A stretch of 64,000 bases of DNA from Arthrobacter sp. SLBN-122 (GTDB taxonomy: Bacteria > Actinomycetota > Actinomycetes > Actinomycetales > Micrococcaceae). A program made the position numbers and the translations under genes. Position 1 is the first letter of the stretch. Every line of letters begins with the position of its first letter. Under the pieces are notes generated by a model. The model was not told the DNA's origin and searched no databases. It saw nothing but the letters and a program-made list of their open reading frames with translations. The stretch spans positions 4,340,001-4,404,000 of the forward strand of contig NZ_VFMS01000001.1 in the NCBI RefSeq assembly GCF_006715165.1. Reading direction: 5' to 3'. Of this stretch, positions 41,801-50,565 are shown in pieces.

Positions 41801-42577
41801 TTCGAAGAAGTAGATGATCTCGTCGAGATACTCGTCAAAGTAGCTCGAGGAGCGTGGCGGCAACGTAATCGTCGCTGGGCCAGCGCTTACCTTCTCAACG
41901 CCTAACCTGCCGTGAATGAACAACCTCGCGACGAGCACGGCTATTGCAACAAGCAGCGGAATGGCCATATATATTCCTAGGGTCCGCAGCCAGCCTGGGA
42001 GCGGTTCCACGGCCCGACCAACATCAGGTAGGGCTGAAATATCGAGGCCAACGGCAATCAAAGCAACAAGACCGAGGAGACCCGCCAGAAGGGCCCATGC
42101 CATCTCGCGCCACCACCGGAACCGCGTAATGCGTCGAAAGCGAGACTCCGGTGCAGCTGCTGGGCGCTGTTGATACAGAAGCTGCTTGACGATTTCTTTC
42201 TGAATACGGTTTGTGGTGGTATTTGCAGCGGGATTGGTGTCGATGCCGGTCTGCGGCGGGTTATCCGGCTCTATGCCAAGTGTCAGCAGAGACACCTCCA
42301 GAACTCGATTGCCGAGTTGGCGGCTGAACTCTCCTAGAATGCTGCTCTTTCCGGTGCCATACGTTCCAGAGAGGGCGATGTTTCGCACAGTGGGTTGCTT
42401 TTCAATGGCATGGCGAAGAACCGAGACGTATGCACCGTGCTGCCGTTCGTTGTATTCCGGAGCCAGAGGGTGCAACTCAGGAACTTCAGCGTTCATAACA
42501 CCCTCTGGCTCCATCTTTCCCGCGCCGATGCGTAATCGATACCGCTGCGAAAGTCTTACTAGACTGTGAAGAAACAT
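38852..42577 (-). CDS. YobI-like membrane P-loop NTPase
   Basis: Predicted 1,241 residues. ELHPLAPEYNERQHGAYVSV then LSGTYGTGKSS (Walker A, about 71-79) is the YobI/KAP-type opening. Two membrane helices (MAWALLAGLLGLVALIAVGL and LGIYMAIPLLVAIAVLVARL, about 164-224) are inserted before Walker B (DILIIEDLDRF, about 262). The remaining about 950 residues are helical without known motif and may sense or bind a partner. KAP/YobI NTPases are membrane-bound and several are linked to phage defence. Starts at residue 28 (42496, behind AGAGGG) are also plausible. Confidence 0.85.
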   Translation of the reverse strand: MFLHSLVRLSQRYRLRIGAGKMEPEGVMNAEVPELHPLAPEYNERQHGAYVSVLRHAIEKQPTVRNIALSGTYGTGKSSILGEFSRQLGNRVLEVSLLTLGIEPDNPPQTGIDTNPAANTTTNRIQKEIVKQLLYQQRPAAAPESRFRRITRFRWWREMAWALLAGLLGLVALIAVGLDISALPDVGRAVEPLPGWLRTLGIYMAIPLLVAIAVLVARLFIHGRLGVEKVSAGPATITLPPRSSSYFDEYLDEIIYFFETNKACDILIIEDLDRFNDPRIFEALRALNSLLNSAKQLGGRNIRFIYAVKDSVFESLGREARDVTDEARAELKRANRTKFFELVVPVVPFITHKNARDLMHDLLTTRGHSISKDVIDLAARHVADMRLIHNIVNEYEVFEHRLLKVENPVPELDEDRLFAMILFKNAHMADFEAIRLGTSSLDKLYDSWRALVTHNLQSIRNNNEKLRVRVQTQQGAEERASFLATRLQDVIDSLAKARGSSLVNGTITVDNQTLDKAGASKPAFWKKLAAGESTLSLTVRDYYNHAAQMILSSDAVKTLIGQDIDVEPFSASAVASDQRTIEQGQLNAGFLRRHTWKQLIERPEFRHSAFEGDASLSFRGIAEVLMPSRLAVDLVIGGYITPYFTLHVSSFYGQLIRPDAMTYILRCVDRGVADADYPLDSEDVEAIIRDQGPSVLNERSMFNISVLDHLLVQRPGDAATLAKNLASGGETESKFIDHYLSAGTYKAAFAGQLAPFLLTIFTLLAAHPALDAAEKATTIDAAAGARRANTQYDNSQQLQTFVESAYMQFPALVDGVSTTTPKELVAFVVAVGAQLGSVSALSDAACAELAETTAYKVSAENLERISKTNNIALDRLRKLGKTIYLHALANIDDYKSAHADSPTTTYVVEDPESFVAILNEHVEWREADYAFIVSKAHPDCRVVDLEDVPNGAWPALVGGRRTTMTYRNVAAYVQWQGDVDAHLAKSLEAVSEILETDGAELQERTELALSILNASKALPNPDHRLELARSLETDELPTASIEPDPGNFIGNLIEAGLIADDAEAFQHRLMTDWPTLEHAISKSSQYPELLSPETLAPEHIAPLLLSENIGEDLRRLVVNGLRTFPKVPRDAYEAVAQEALHGRLRLNASGIELVLTGGVRASIVVRLLADAIDRLTVDQLQESLRKLGDPYSRIADRGHSVTRLSDTPEHRKILQALHGGGIVSKFPVGADSRIKVTLRRP

Positions 42578-42686
42578 GAACTTTCTCTGCTTTCCTGCGC
42601 CTGGTCCGACGCCTCAGAACGGGGACACGGAGTCGCGTAGCAGCCCCCAAGCATGAGCCGGAGGGGATTGCTTCTGGCTCGCTCGC

Positions 42687-43109
42687 TCACTTTGGTTGGC
42701 GCTTGATGAAGGCGGCCATTCCGGGAACGGTAAAGGCAATGACGCCATGTTCTGGCGCATAGACGAGCCCCTTGGCGATCAGGTTTGCCCGGATCGGTCC
42801 GAAGCTGGCAGGTCCTCGTCCTAGCCGCGATGCTACTTCTCCCGAAGAGCTCCCTTTGTCGCCGTCTTCTGCCATAGCTCGGAGGTAGTTTTGCTCGGCC
42901 CTGGTTGCACGGCCCCAGCGGGCCCGGAAGAAGCCAGTGTCCAATGCCGCCCGGCCGTTTGCAGCACCCACCCGTGCACCGTCATACGTAATGGACTCTC
43001 CAATGGCGGCGTTCTAGGTGTCCTGCCCGAACTGCTGCAAGAAGTAGGGATAGCCTGCACTCTCATCGACGATAAGGTCGATCGCAGATTTGTCCCATTC
43101 AACACCCAT
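42687..43109 (-). pseudogene. C-terminal remnant of an AAA ATPase with internal stop
   Basis: From 43109 the frame reads GVEWDKSAIDLIVDESAGYP, YFLQQFGQDT, then TAG at 43014-43016 (a Trp codon is expected: GQDTW), then NAAIGESITYDGA, RATRAEQNYLRAMAEDG, GEVASRLGRG and GVIAFTVPGMAAFIKRQ. This is the lid and winged-helix end of actinobacterial archaeal-type ATPases. Upstream, ALSKPAAE is in another frame, so there is also a frameshift; Walker motifs are gone. Confidence 0.75.
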
Positions 43110-43480
43110 CTTCAGCTGCGGGTTTACTGAGGGCTTCGGAGGCTACTGCTCCCCGGAGTTGCTCGATCTTTTCGTTCAAGTAGCGCGGAATAGGGTCAAC
43201 TAGATCGGAAGGAGGGTCACATAACGTGGAATCTCACAGGTTGTCTGGCGTTTCCGCATCCGGGCCCAGTTACGTCGGAGTCTCACACCTACTTGGCCAA
43301 CTGTATGAACAGCTGGCCAAGTACTGTGAAGTATGGACACCTAACTTGGAAAATGGCCAAGTACCGTGGAACCTCACACCATCTACAGCAACACTTGGAA
43401 GACTTCCAACTAGCCTGGCAGCTTCTTCCATCTAGGCGCGGTTCTTCCACTTAGGTCTGCGTCTCACAGCCGGGCCGGGC
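43110..43480. repeat. Repeat-rich non-coding tract between island and nrdF
   Basis: CGTGGAATCTCACA (43225-43238) recurs as CGTGGAACCTCACA (43366-43379), and TCTCACA also stands at 43281 and 43462. ACTTGGCCAACTGT (43291-43304) and ACAGCTGGCCAAGT (43309-43322) form a 14-bp hairpin with one mismatch; a further GGCCAAGTAC copy lies near 43356. No coding frame. It could be the worn end of an integrated element or a structured RNA. Confidence 0.55.
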
Positions 43481-44485
<1,005 letters not shown>

Positions 44486-44497
44486 CTAAGTTAAAGC

Positions 44498-44529
44498 GTA
44501 CGACGGCGGGCGGGCACCCGCCGTCGTAC
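44498..44529 (-). terminator. Hairpin between nrdE and nrdF
   Basis: GTACGACGGCGGG (44498-44510) pairs perfectly with CCCGCCGTCGTAC (44517-44529). The same stem sequence is used in the terminator at 54386. Placed between two genes of one operon, it may terminate part of the transcripts and set the NrdE:NrdF ratio. Confidence 0.65.
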
Positions 44530-44553
44530 TTCACTAGTTAGTTGAAGAACCAA

Positions 44554-46725
44554 CTAGAGCATGCAGCTGACGCAGCCCTCAACCTCGGTCCCTTCCAGCG
44601 CGAGCTGGCGGAGACGGATGTAGTAGATGGTCTTGATGCCCTTCTTCCAGGCGTAGATCTGGGCCTTGTTGATGTCACGCGTGGTGGCGGTGTCCTTGAA
44701 GAACAGCGTCAGGGAGAGGCCCTGGTCCACGTGCTGGGTGGCGGCGGCGTAGGTGTCGATGACCTTCTCGTAGCCGATCTCGTACGCGTCCTGGTAGTAC
44801 TCCAGGTTGTCGTTGGTCAGGTAGGGCGCCGGGTAGTACACGCGGCCCAACTTGCCTTCCTTGCGGATCTCGATCTTGGACGCCACCGGATGGATCGAGG
44901 AGGTGGAGTTGTTGATGTAGGAGATCGAGCCGGTGGGCGGCACGGCCTGCAGGTTCTGGTTGTAGATGCCGTGCTCCATGACGGAAGCCTTCAGCGCCAG
45001 CCAGTCAGCCTGCGTGGGGATGTGGACGTTCTTGAACAGCTCGCGGACCTTCTCGGTCTGCGGCACCCACTCCTGCTCCGTGTACTTGTCGAAGAACTCG
45101 CCCGACGCGTACTTGGACTTCTCAAAGCCGCCGAACGTTTGGCCGGTCTCGATGGCCAGCATGTTGGAGGCACGGACCGCGTGGTACACCACCGAGTAGA
45201 AGTAGATGTTGGTGAAGTCCAGGCCCTCTTCGGAGCCGTAGTGGACGCGCTCACGCGCCAGGTAGCCATGCAGGTTCATCTGGCCCAGGCCGATGGCATG
45301 GCTCTGGTCGTTACCCTTGGCGATGGACGGCACCGAGGTGATGTTGGACATGTCCGAGACAGCCGAGAGCGAGCGGATGGCCGTCTCGATGGTCAGGCCG
45401 AAGTCCGGCGAGTCCATGGTCTTGGCAATGTTCAGCGAACCCAGGTTGCAGGAGATGTCCTTGCCGGTGTCGGCGTAGGAGAGGTCATCGTTGTACGTGG
45501 TGGGCTGCGAGACCTGGAGGATTTCGGAGCACAGGTTGGACATGATGATCTTGCCGTCGATCGGGTTGGCCCGGTTCACGGTGTCCTCGAACATGATGTA
45601 CGGGTAACCGGATTCGAACTGGATCTCGGCGAGGGTCTGGAAGAACTCGCGGGCCTTGATCTTGGTCTTCTTGATCCGGGAATCGTCCACCATCTCGTAG
45701 TACTTCTCGGTGACCGAGACGTCGGAGAAGGGCATGCCGTAGACGCGTTCGACGTCATAGGGCGAGAACAGGTACATGTCCTCGTCCTTCTTGGCCAGCT
45801 CGAAGGTGATGTCCGGGATGACAACGCCCAGGGAGAGGGTCTTGATGCGGATCTTCTCGTCCGCGTTCTCCCGCTTGGTGTCCAGGAACCGGTAGATGTC
45901 CGGGTGGTGCGCGTGCAGGTACACCGCGCCGGCACCCTGGCGGGCACCGAGCTGGTTGGCGTAGGAGAAGCTGTCTTCGAGGAGCTTCATCACGGGGATG
46001 ACGCCGGAGGACTGGTTCTCGATCTGCTTGATGGGCGCGCCCACTTCTCGGATGTTGGTCAGCGCGAAGGCCACGCCGCCGCCGCGCTTGGACAGCTGCA
46101 GGGCGGAGTTGATGGAGCGGCCGATCGACTCCATGTTGTCCTCGATACGGAGCAGGAAGCAGGAGACCAGCTCGCCGCGCTGCTTCTTGCCCGCGTTCAG
46201 GAACGTGGGGGTGGCCGGCTGAAAGCGGCCCTCGATGATCTCGTCCACCATCTGCAGGGCAAGCTGCTCGTTGCCGCGGGCCAGATGCAGGGCAACCATG
46301 CAGACGCGGTCCTCGTAGCGCTCCAGGAAGCGCTTGCCGTCGAACGTCTTCAGGGTGTACGAGGTGTAGAACTTGAAGGCGCCCAGGAAGGTCTCGAAGC
46401 GGAACTTCTTCTTGTAGGCGCGGTTGAACAGGTCACGGATGAAGTTCATCGTGTACTGGTCCAGCGTCTCGCGCTCGTAGTAGTCATTCTTGACCAGGTA
46501 TTCGAGCTTCTCTTCCAGGTCATGGAAGAACACGGTGTTGTTGTTCACGTGCTGCAGGAAGTACTGGTGGGCGGCCTCGCGGTCGGCGCCGAACTGGATT
46601 TCGCCGTTGGGACCATAGAGGTTCAGCATGGCGTTCAGCTCGTGGTAACCCAGCCCCTTGTAGGCGGCGGGCATCTCAGGCTTCTGGGACCTGGTTACTT
46701 CTGTGTCTGCGACAGTCGTGTCCAA
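44554..46725 (-). CDS. nrdE: Class Ib ribonucleotide reductase, alpha subunit
   Basis: About 723 residues from a TTG at 46725 (AGGA nine bases upstream, overlapping nrdI); ATG at 46674 is the alternative. [20 protein letters not shown] opens the family; [14 protein letters not shown] carries one catalytic Cys, NLCSEILQ the radical-site region, [20 protein letters not shown] and the C-terminal CVSCML pair reduced by NrdH are all present. It reduces ribonucleoside diphosphates. No ATP-cone, as usual in class Ib. Confidence 0.96.
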   Translation of the reverse strand: MDTTVADTEVTRSQKPEMPAAYKGLGYHELNAMLNLYGPNGEIQFGADREAAHQYFLQHVNNNTVFFHDLEEKLEYLVKNDYYERETLDQYTMNFIRDLFNRAYKKKFRFETFLGAFKFYTSYTLKTFDGKRFLERYEDRVCMVALHLARGNEQLALQMVDEIIEGRFQPATPTFLNAGKKQRGELVSCFLLRIEDNMESIGRSINSALQLSKRGGGVAFALTNIREVGAPIKQIENQSSGVIPVMKLLEDSFSYANQLGARQGAGAVYLHAHHPDIYRFLDTKRENADEKIRIKTLSLGVVIPDITFELAKKDEDMYLFSPYDVERVYGMPFSDVSVTEKYYEMVDDSRIKKTKIKAREFFQTLAEIQFESGYPYIMFEDTVNRANPIDGKIIMSNLCSEILQVSQPTTYNDDLSYADTGKDISCNLGSLNIAKTMDSPDFGLTIETAIRSLSAVSDMSNITSVPSIAKGNDQSHAIGLGQMNLHGYLARERVHYGSEEGLDFTNIYFYSVVYHAVRASNMLAIETGQTFGGFEKSKYASGEFFDKYTEQEWVPQTEKVRELFKNVHIPTQADWLALKASVMEHGIYNQNLQAVPPTGSISYINNSTSSIHPVASKIEIRKEGKLGRVYYPAPYLTNDNLEYYQDAYEIGYEKVIDTYAAATQHVDQGLSLTLFFKDTATTRDINKAQIYAWKKGIKTIYYIRLRQLALEGTEVEGCVSCML

Positions 46726-47243
46726 AACGTGTCCAATCCTTGGTTGACCCGGGTAACGTCTTCCGGCGTTCCCATAAGTTCGAATCGATAGAGGTGGGGT
46801 ACCTGGCATTTGGCGGCGATGATGTCCGCGGCCATGCAGTAGTTGTCCCCGAAGTTTGTGTTGCCGGCACCAATCACGCCGCGGAGCAGTTTCCTGTTCT
46901 GCGGGTTGTTGAGGAACCGGATGACCTGCTTGGGAACCGAACCCTCTCCCCCGGTGCCACCATATGTGGGCACCACCAGCACGAACGGCCGGGTGGCGAG
47001 GAGGGGTGCGTCCTTCGGATAGAGCGGGATCCGGGCCACCTCGCGGCCAAGCTTCGCGACGAAGCGGCTGGTGTTCTCGGATGAGGAGGAAAAGTAGATG
47101 AGCTGGCTGCCGGTGGAAACCGGTGCAGCCTCATTCCGGGGTCCGGCCGGCGGGGACACCTCCACGCGCTGAGCCGCGTGGATCGGAACAACCTGGTGAA
47201 TTGGTAAGGCCTCGTGGTCATGCTGTGCTGCTGGTGCTGCCAC
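46695..47243 (-). CDS. nrdI: NrdI flavodoxin-like activator
   Basis: About 182 residues from a GTG at 47243 behind [24 protein letters not shown] (FMN phosphate loop), [20 protein letters not shown] and [20 protein letters not shown] are family motifs. NrdI supplies the oxidant that loads the Mn-tyrosyl radical cofactor of NrdF. The first 45 residues (Ala, His and Pro-rich) are an unusual extension over the normal about 140 residues. It overlaps nrdE. Confidence 0.94.
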   Translation of the reverse strand: MAAPAAQHDHEALPIHQVVPIHAAQRVEVSPPAGPRNEAAPVSTGSQLIYFSSSSENTSRFVAKLGREVARIPLYPKDAPLLATRPFVLVVPTYGGTGGEGSVPKQVIRFLNNPQNRKLLRGVIGAGNTNFGDNYCMAADIIAAKCQVPHLYRFELMGTPEDVTRVNQGLDTFWTRLSQTQK

Positions 47244-47292
47244 GTGAGTCACCTCAGCTGGTTGATGGTTGCCGGCAGGAAAAGCAGAACTC

Positions 47293-47538
47293 CTAGGCCA
47301 CGGAGGAAACGGCGGAAAGTGCCAGTTCCTCGATCTTGTCGGGGCGGAAGCCTGACCAGTGGTCCTGGTCGGTGACAACAACGGGCGCCTGCATGTAGCC
47401 CAGTGCCTTCAGGCGCTCGAGTGCCTCGGCGTCCTGGGAGATGTCAACGCTCTGGTAGGTGATGCCCTTCTTGTCGAGCGCGCGGTAGGTGGCGTTGCAC
47501 TGAACACAAGCAGGCTTCGTGTAAACCGTTACGGTCAT
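47293..47538 (-). CDS. nrdH: NrdH glutaredoxin-like protein
   Basis: 81 residues from ATG 47538 behind [34 protein letters not shown] has the CVQC redox pair, and [19 protein letters not shown] the family end WSGFRPDKI. It feeds electrons to NrdE. First gene of the nrdHIEF operon. Confidence 0.96.
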   Translation of the reverse strand: MTVTVYTKPACVQCNATYRALDKKGITYQSVDISQDAEALERLKALGYMQAPVVVTDQDHWSGFRPDKIEELALSAVSSVA

Positions 47539-47601
47539 TGTCCCTGTCCCCTTAGTTGAAATCTTTGCTGGTTCGGTGTCCCCGTCCAGCTGTATGTAGA
47601 T

Positions 47602-47613
47602 ACTACATGTAGT
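47602..47613. promoter_or_regulatory. ACTACATGTAGT palindrome, candidate NrdR box
   Basis: A perfect 12-bp palindrome 64 bp upstream of nrdH, inside the stretch CTGTATGTAGATACTACATG. NrdR boxes are 16-bp AT-centred dyads in nrd promoters, commonly in pairs. The same CTACATGTAG core occurs in the palindrome at 47821. Confidence 0.55.
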
Positions 47614-47820
47614 GCAGACGCCTCTTTGGAACCCCAAGATGATGTATTACAAGTATGTCATTTAATGCACCTTTAATCCACAGGCAGGAGCCGTAAAAAT
47701 GCCCGTGATCGCGGGTTTTTTGCGGTCTGGGTCCACACCCTGTGGAGTACTTAGCCACATTTAAAGATCAGCGTGTCGCCAGGCAGCGGCGTGTCGCACT
47801 CCGTTTCCCGGCATCAGGAA

Positions 47821-47858
47821 AGGGTCCCCGACCACTACATGTAGTGGTCAGGGACCCT
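47821..47858. terminator. 38-bp palindrome with one mismatch behind the TspO gene
   Basis: AGGGTCCCCGACCACTACA and TGTAGTGGTCAGGGACCCT are inverted copies; the inner 20 bp (47830-47849) are perfect. The position, 49 bp behind the TspO stop and followed on the minus strand by TTTCC, suggests a terminator. The centre equals the nrdH operator candidate, so it may also bind that regulator. Confidence 0.55.
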
Positions 47859-47906
47859 CAGGTTCCGCACGCTGCGCGGAGGCTTTGCCGGCCGCCCGGA
47901 GCCGGC

Positions 47907-48428
47907 TTACCGTTTGGCCCGGTTAAGCCTGGCGATTGCCGTGGACAAGGCAGTGGCGAAGCCGCACCACGCTGCATAGGGGGCCAGCGAGACGCCCGCC
48001 GTTCGGTTCAGCCGGTACGTCCGGCGTACCAGGTCGGCACTGCTGGCTGCGAGGAGAGCGGCCTCGGCTGCTGCCAGCCAGGGCCTGCGGGAGCGCCAGA
48101 AGAGCCAGCTCCACGATGCATTGAGGACAAGGTTTGCGGTCAGTGCACCTTGGTAGGCACGCACCTCCCGGCGGTGGTCCTTCCTGACGGGGCCGGGACT
48201 GTCGTCAGCCCTATCCAGTTCAGCAGCCCGGTCCAGCGCCACCGCGGACGTCACCGCAAGGTCCGCATACAAGGCTGTCCACACCACCGGGAAGGCGATG
48301 GCGGGCGGCTGCCACTCCGGCTTGCGCAGCCCCAGGTACCAGCTGCTCTGCGGATCCGTGGCAACTCCGCCGGCCGCGGCAGTGGCCACCGTCGCCGCCG
48401 TCGTCCATGCCAGTGTCTTCAGTTTCAT
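47907..48428 (-). CDS. TspO/MBR family membrane protein
   Basis: 173 residues from ATG 48428 behind GGGAGGATTCGGGC. Five membrane helices with the family motifs SSWYLGLRKPEWQPPAIAFP, VVWTALYADLAV, LNASWSWLFW and LAPYAAWCGFATAL. TspO proteins bind porphyrins and influence stress responses. A 36-residue charged insert between helices 2 and 3 (LDRADDSPGPVRKDHRREVR) is longer than usual. Confidence 0.9.
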   Translation of the reverse strand: MKLKTLAWTTAATVATAAAGGVATDPQSSWYLGLRKPEWQPPAIAFPVVWTALYADLAVTSAVALDRAAELDRADDSPGPVRKDHRREVRAYQGALTANLVLNASWSWLFWRSRRPWLAAAEAALLAASSADLVRRTYRLNRTAGVSLAPYAAWCGFATALSTAIARLNRAKR

Positions 48429-48460
48429 GCCCGAATCCTCCCTCTTGCTCCTCCCGAATG

Positions 48461-49837
48461 CTAGAGCTGCGCCTCCCGGCGGTCCAGCACGATCTGCTGC
48501 ACGTCCAGGTAGCCGGACTGGAAGCCGGCGCGTGAGTAGCAGAGGTAGAACAGCCACATCCGCTGGAAGACGGCGTCGAAGCCGAGCTCCCCTACTTCCC
48601 GTGACCGGGACAGGAACCTTTCCTCCCAGAGCCGCAGGGTGGCGGCATAGTGGTCGCCCATTCCCATGCGCTCCCGCACCCGCAGGGTGGTGTGCTGCTG
48701 GGTCACGCCCTCGATGGCGCGGACGGACGGCAGGAATCCGCCGGGGAAGATGTACTTGTGCACCCAGGTGTAGGCGTTGCGGGTGGCCAGCATGCGCCCG
48801 TGCGGCATGGTGATGGCCTGGATGGCAACCTTGCCGCCGGGTGCCAGGGCCCGGTCGATGGTCTGGAAGTAGATGGGCCAGTACTCATAGCCCACGGCCT
48901 CGATCATTTCCACCGACACCACGGCGTCGTACTCGCCTTCCACGGCGCGGTAGTCCTGCAGGGCCACCGTTACCCGGTCCGCGTATCCGGCATCCTCGAT
49001 GCGTTCCTGCGCCAGCGCCTGCTGTTCGCTGGACAGCGTGACGCTGTAGACGGTGGCGCCTCGCACAGCGGCACGGAGCGCAAGTTCGCCCCAGCCGGTG
49101 CCGATCTCCAGCAGCCGCGTCCCCTCACCGACCCCGGCCTTGTCCAGCAACCGGTCGATCTTGGCCTGCTGGGCCTCGGCCAGGAAGTCCCAGGACACGG
49201 TGGAGAGCTGCCCCGCCCTGTCCGGGAACAGTGCCGAGGAGTAGCTCATGGTGGCATCCAGGAAGTTCAGAAACAGATCGTTGGACAGGTCGTAGTGCCG
49301 GGAGATGTTGCTGCGAGTGTTTTGTTCGGCGTTGCGTTCCTGGCGGGGGGTCCGGGGCAGGTACAGCGAGCGCAGTTTCTGCAGCGGCATGGGGATCAGC
49401 GTGTCCACGGAGGCGGCGAAGACTTCCAGCAGCGCGGCGAGGTCCGAAGCTTCCCAGTCGCCGGCCATGAAGGATTCGCCCAGGCCGATCAGGCCGTTGT
49501 CGCCGATCCGCGCCTCGAAGGCGTCGGGGCGCAGCATGGTCATCCTAGGGGCGTCCGGTCCGCCGGTTCCCAGGACGGAGCCGTCCGGGTATTCAACGCG
49601 CAGCGGCAGCCGCTTGACCGCGCCCTTGAACAGCAGCCCAGCAGCCTTTCCGGCGAGCTCGGCCTTCAGGCCCGACGGCGGCTGGGCCACACCGGGCCAC
49701 AGGTCAGGATCGATGGTGGCCGGCGCCGCCGGTACCCCGGTTGCGGTCCAGGCTTCGGGCACGCGTCGGGTCGGATCGCCGCCGGCCTTCTCTTCCAGAC
49801 GGCCTGCGGTGGTGCCGTTATCGTCCGTCATGGTCAT
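48461..49837 (-). CDS. Cyclopropane-fatty-acyl-phospholipid synthase-type methyltransferase
   Basis: Predicted 458 residues. An N-terminal lipid-binding domain is followed by the class I methyltransferase core: ISRHYDLSNDLFLNFLDATM, MSYSSALF, LLEIGTGWGELALRAAVRG (SAM site), DRVTVALQDYR, VSVEMIEAVG and YIFPGGFLPS. It transfers a methyl(ene) group from SAM to unsaturated phospholipid acyl chains at the membrane. It overlaps the DUF1365 gene by 4 bp and is the last gene of a three-gene operon. Confidence 0.9.
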   Translation of the reverse strand: MTMTDDNGTTAGRLEEKAGGDPTRRVPEAWTATGVPAAPATIDPDLWPGVAQPPSGLKAELAGKAAGLLFKGAVKRLPLRVEYPDGSVLGTGGPDAPRMTMLRPDAFEARIGDNGLIGLGESFMAGDWEASDLAALLEVFAASVDTLIPMPLQKLRSLYLPRTPRQERNAEQNTRSNISRHYDLSNDLFLNFLDATMSYSSALFPDRAGQLSTVSWDFLAEAQQAKIDRLLDKAGVGEGTRLLEIGTGWGELALRAAVRGATVYSVTLSSEQQALAQERIEDAGYADRVTVALQDYRAVEGEYDAVVSVEMIEAVGYEYWPIYFQTIDRALAPGGKVAIQAITMPHGRMLATRNAYTWVHKYIFPGGFLPSVRAIEGVTQQHTTLRVRERMGMGDHYAATLRLWEERFLSRSREVGELGFDAVFQRMWLFYLCYSRAGFQSGYLDVQQIVLDRREAQL

Positions 49838-50565
49838 TGAACTGCCTCCTGTGAGGTGTGGTGTGGTCTGGCGACGACGGGCAGGCGTCTTGCCCAGAGT
49901 TTAATGCCCTGTACCCGGATCAGGGCGGATACCAGCAGCGGCGCGGCAGGCGCCGCGAAAGCCGCTGCCAGGATGTTGCGGCTGGTGGCAGCCCGGCGCC
50001 GGCCGTCCATGGTGGCGACGAAGGGCCGGTGCCCCTCCCGCTCCAGGATGATGGAAACGGCCAGCCGGTCCCCCGGCGCCGGGAGCTTCATCCGGTACTC
50101 GCCGTCGACGTCGTTGAAGGGTGAAACGTAGAACGCCTTCGGCACCGAGGCGCGCGCGGAGGGATCGGTCCGCAGCAGGTAGCAGTGCCGCTCACCGTAG
50201 GTATTGTGGACCTCGGCCACCACGCACTGCAGTTCCCCGCTGGAGCGGTAGCACCAGAACAGGGTGAGCGGGTTGAAGACGTAGCCAAAGACCCTGGCAC
50301 TGGTGAGCATGTGGATGGGACCGCCGTCGGGCTCCATTCGTTGCGTCCGCAGGTACCGCTCCACGTTGGCCCGGATGCCGGCGTCGGGATCTCCCAGGTG
50401 GTCCGCGGCGCGGAACACCGCCAGCGGCCGGAGCAGGAACGGCAGGCGCGGAAGCTGGTCCACGTCCACAAACCAGCTGTAGCTCCGGTAGGTGAACGCA
50501 TTCTTTAAGGGACTGCGCCGCACATGGGATATGGATGTGCGGTAGATCGAGGCGTCCATGGTCAT
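49834..50565 (-). CDS. DUF1365 family protein
   Basis: Predicted 243 residues. SHVRRSPLKNAFTYRSYSWF, RVFGYVFNPLTLFWCYRSSG, VAEVHNTYGERHCYLLR and KAFYVSPFNDVDGEYRMKLP are the family hallmarks (HxRxxPxxHxFxYxxY, NPLTxFW, EVxNTxGE, KxFHVSPF). In many bacteria it lies between an FAD oxidoreductase and a CFA synthase, as here, with 4-bp overlaps on both sides. Role in lipid modification inferred from context. Confidence 0.9.
   Translation of the reverse strand: MTMDASIYRTSISHVRRSPLKNAFTYRSYSWFVDVDQLPRLPFLLRPLAVFRAADHLGDPDAGIRANVERYLRTQRMEPDGGPIHMLTSARVFGYVFNPLTLFWCYRSSGELQCVVAEVHNTYGERHCYLLRTDPSARASVPKAFYVSPFNDVDGEYRMKLPAPGDRLAVSIILEREGHRPFVATMDGRRRAATSRNILAAAFAAPAAPLLVSALIRVQGIKLWARRLPVVARPHHTSQEAVQ

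Noticed and set aside
44542..46791. 749-codon plus-strand frame opposite nrdE
   Set aside because: Mirror frame of nrdE caused by codon bias; low-complexity Val/Gly/Leu/Asp composition.
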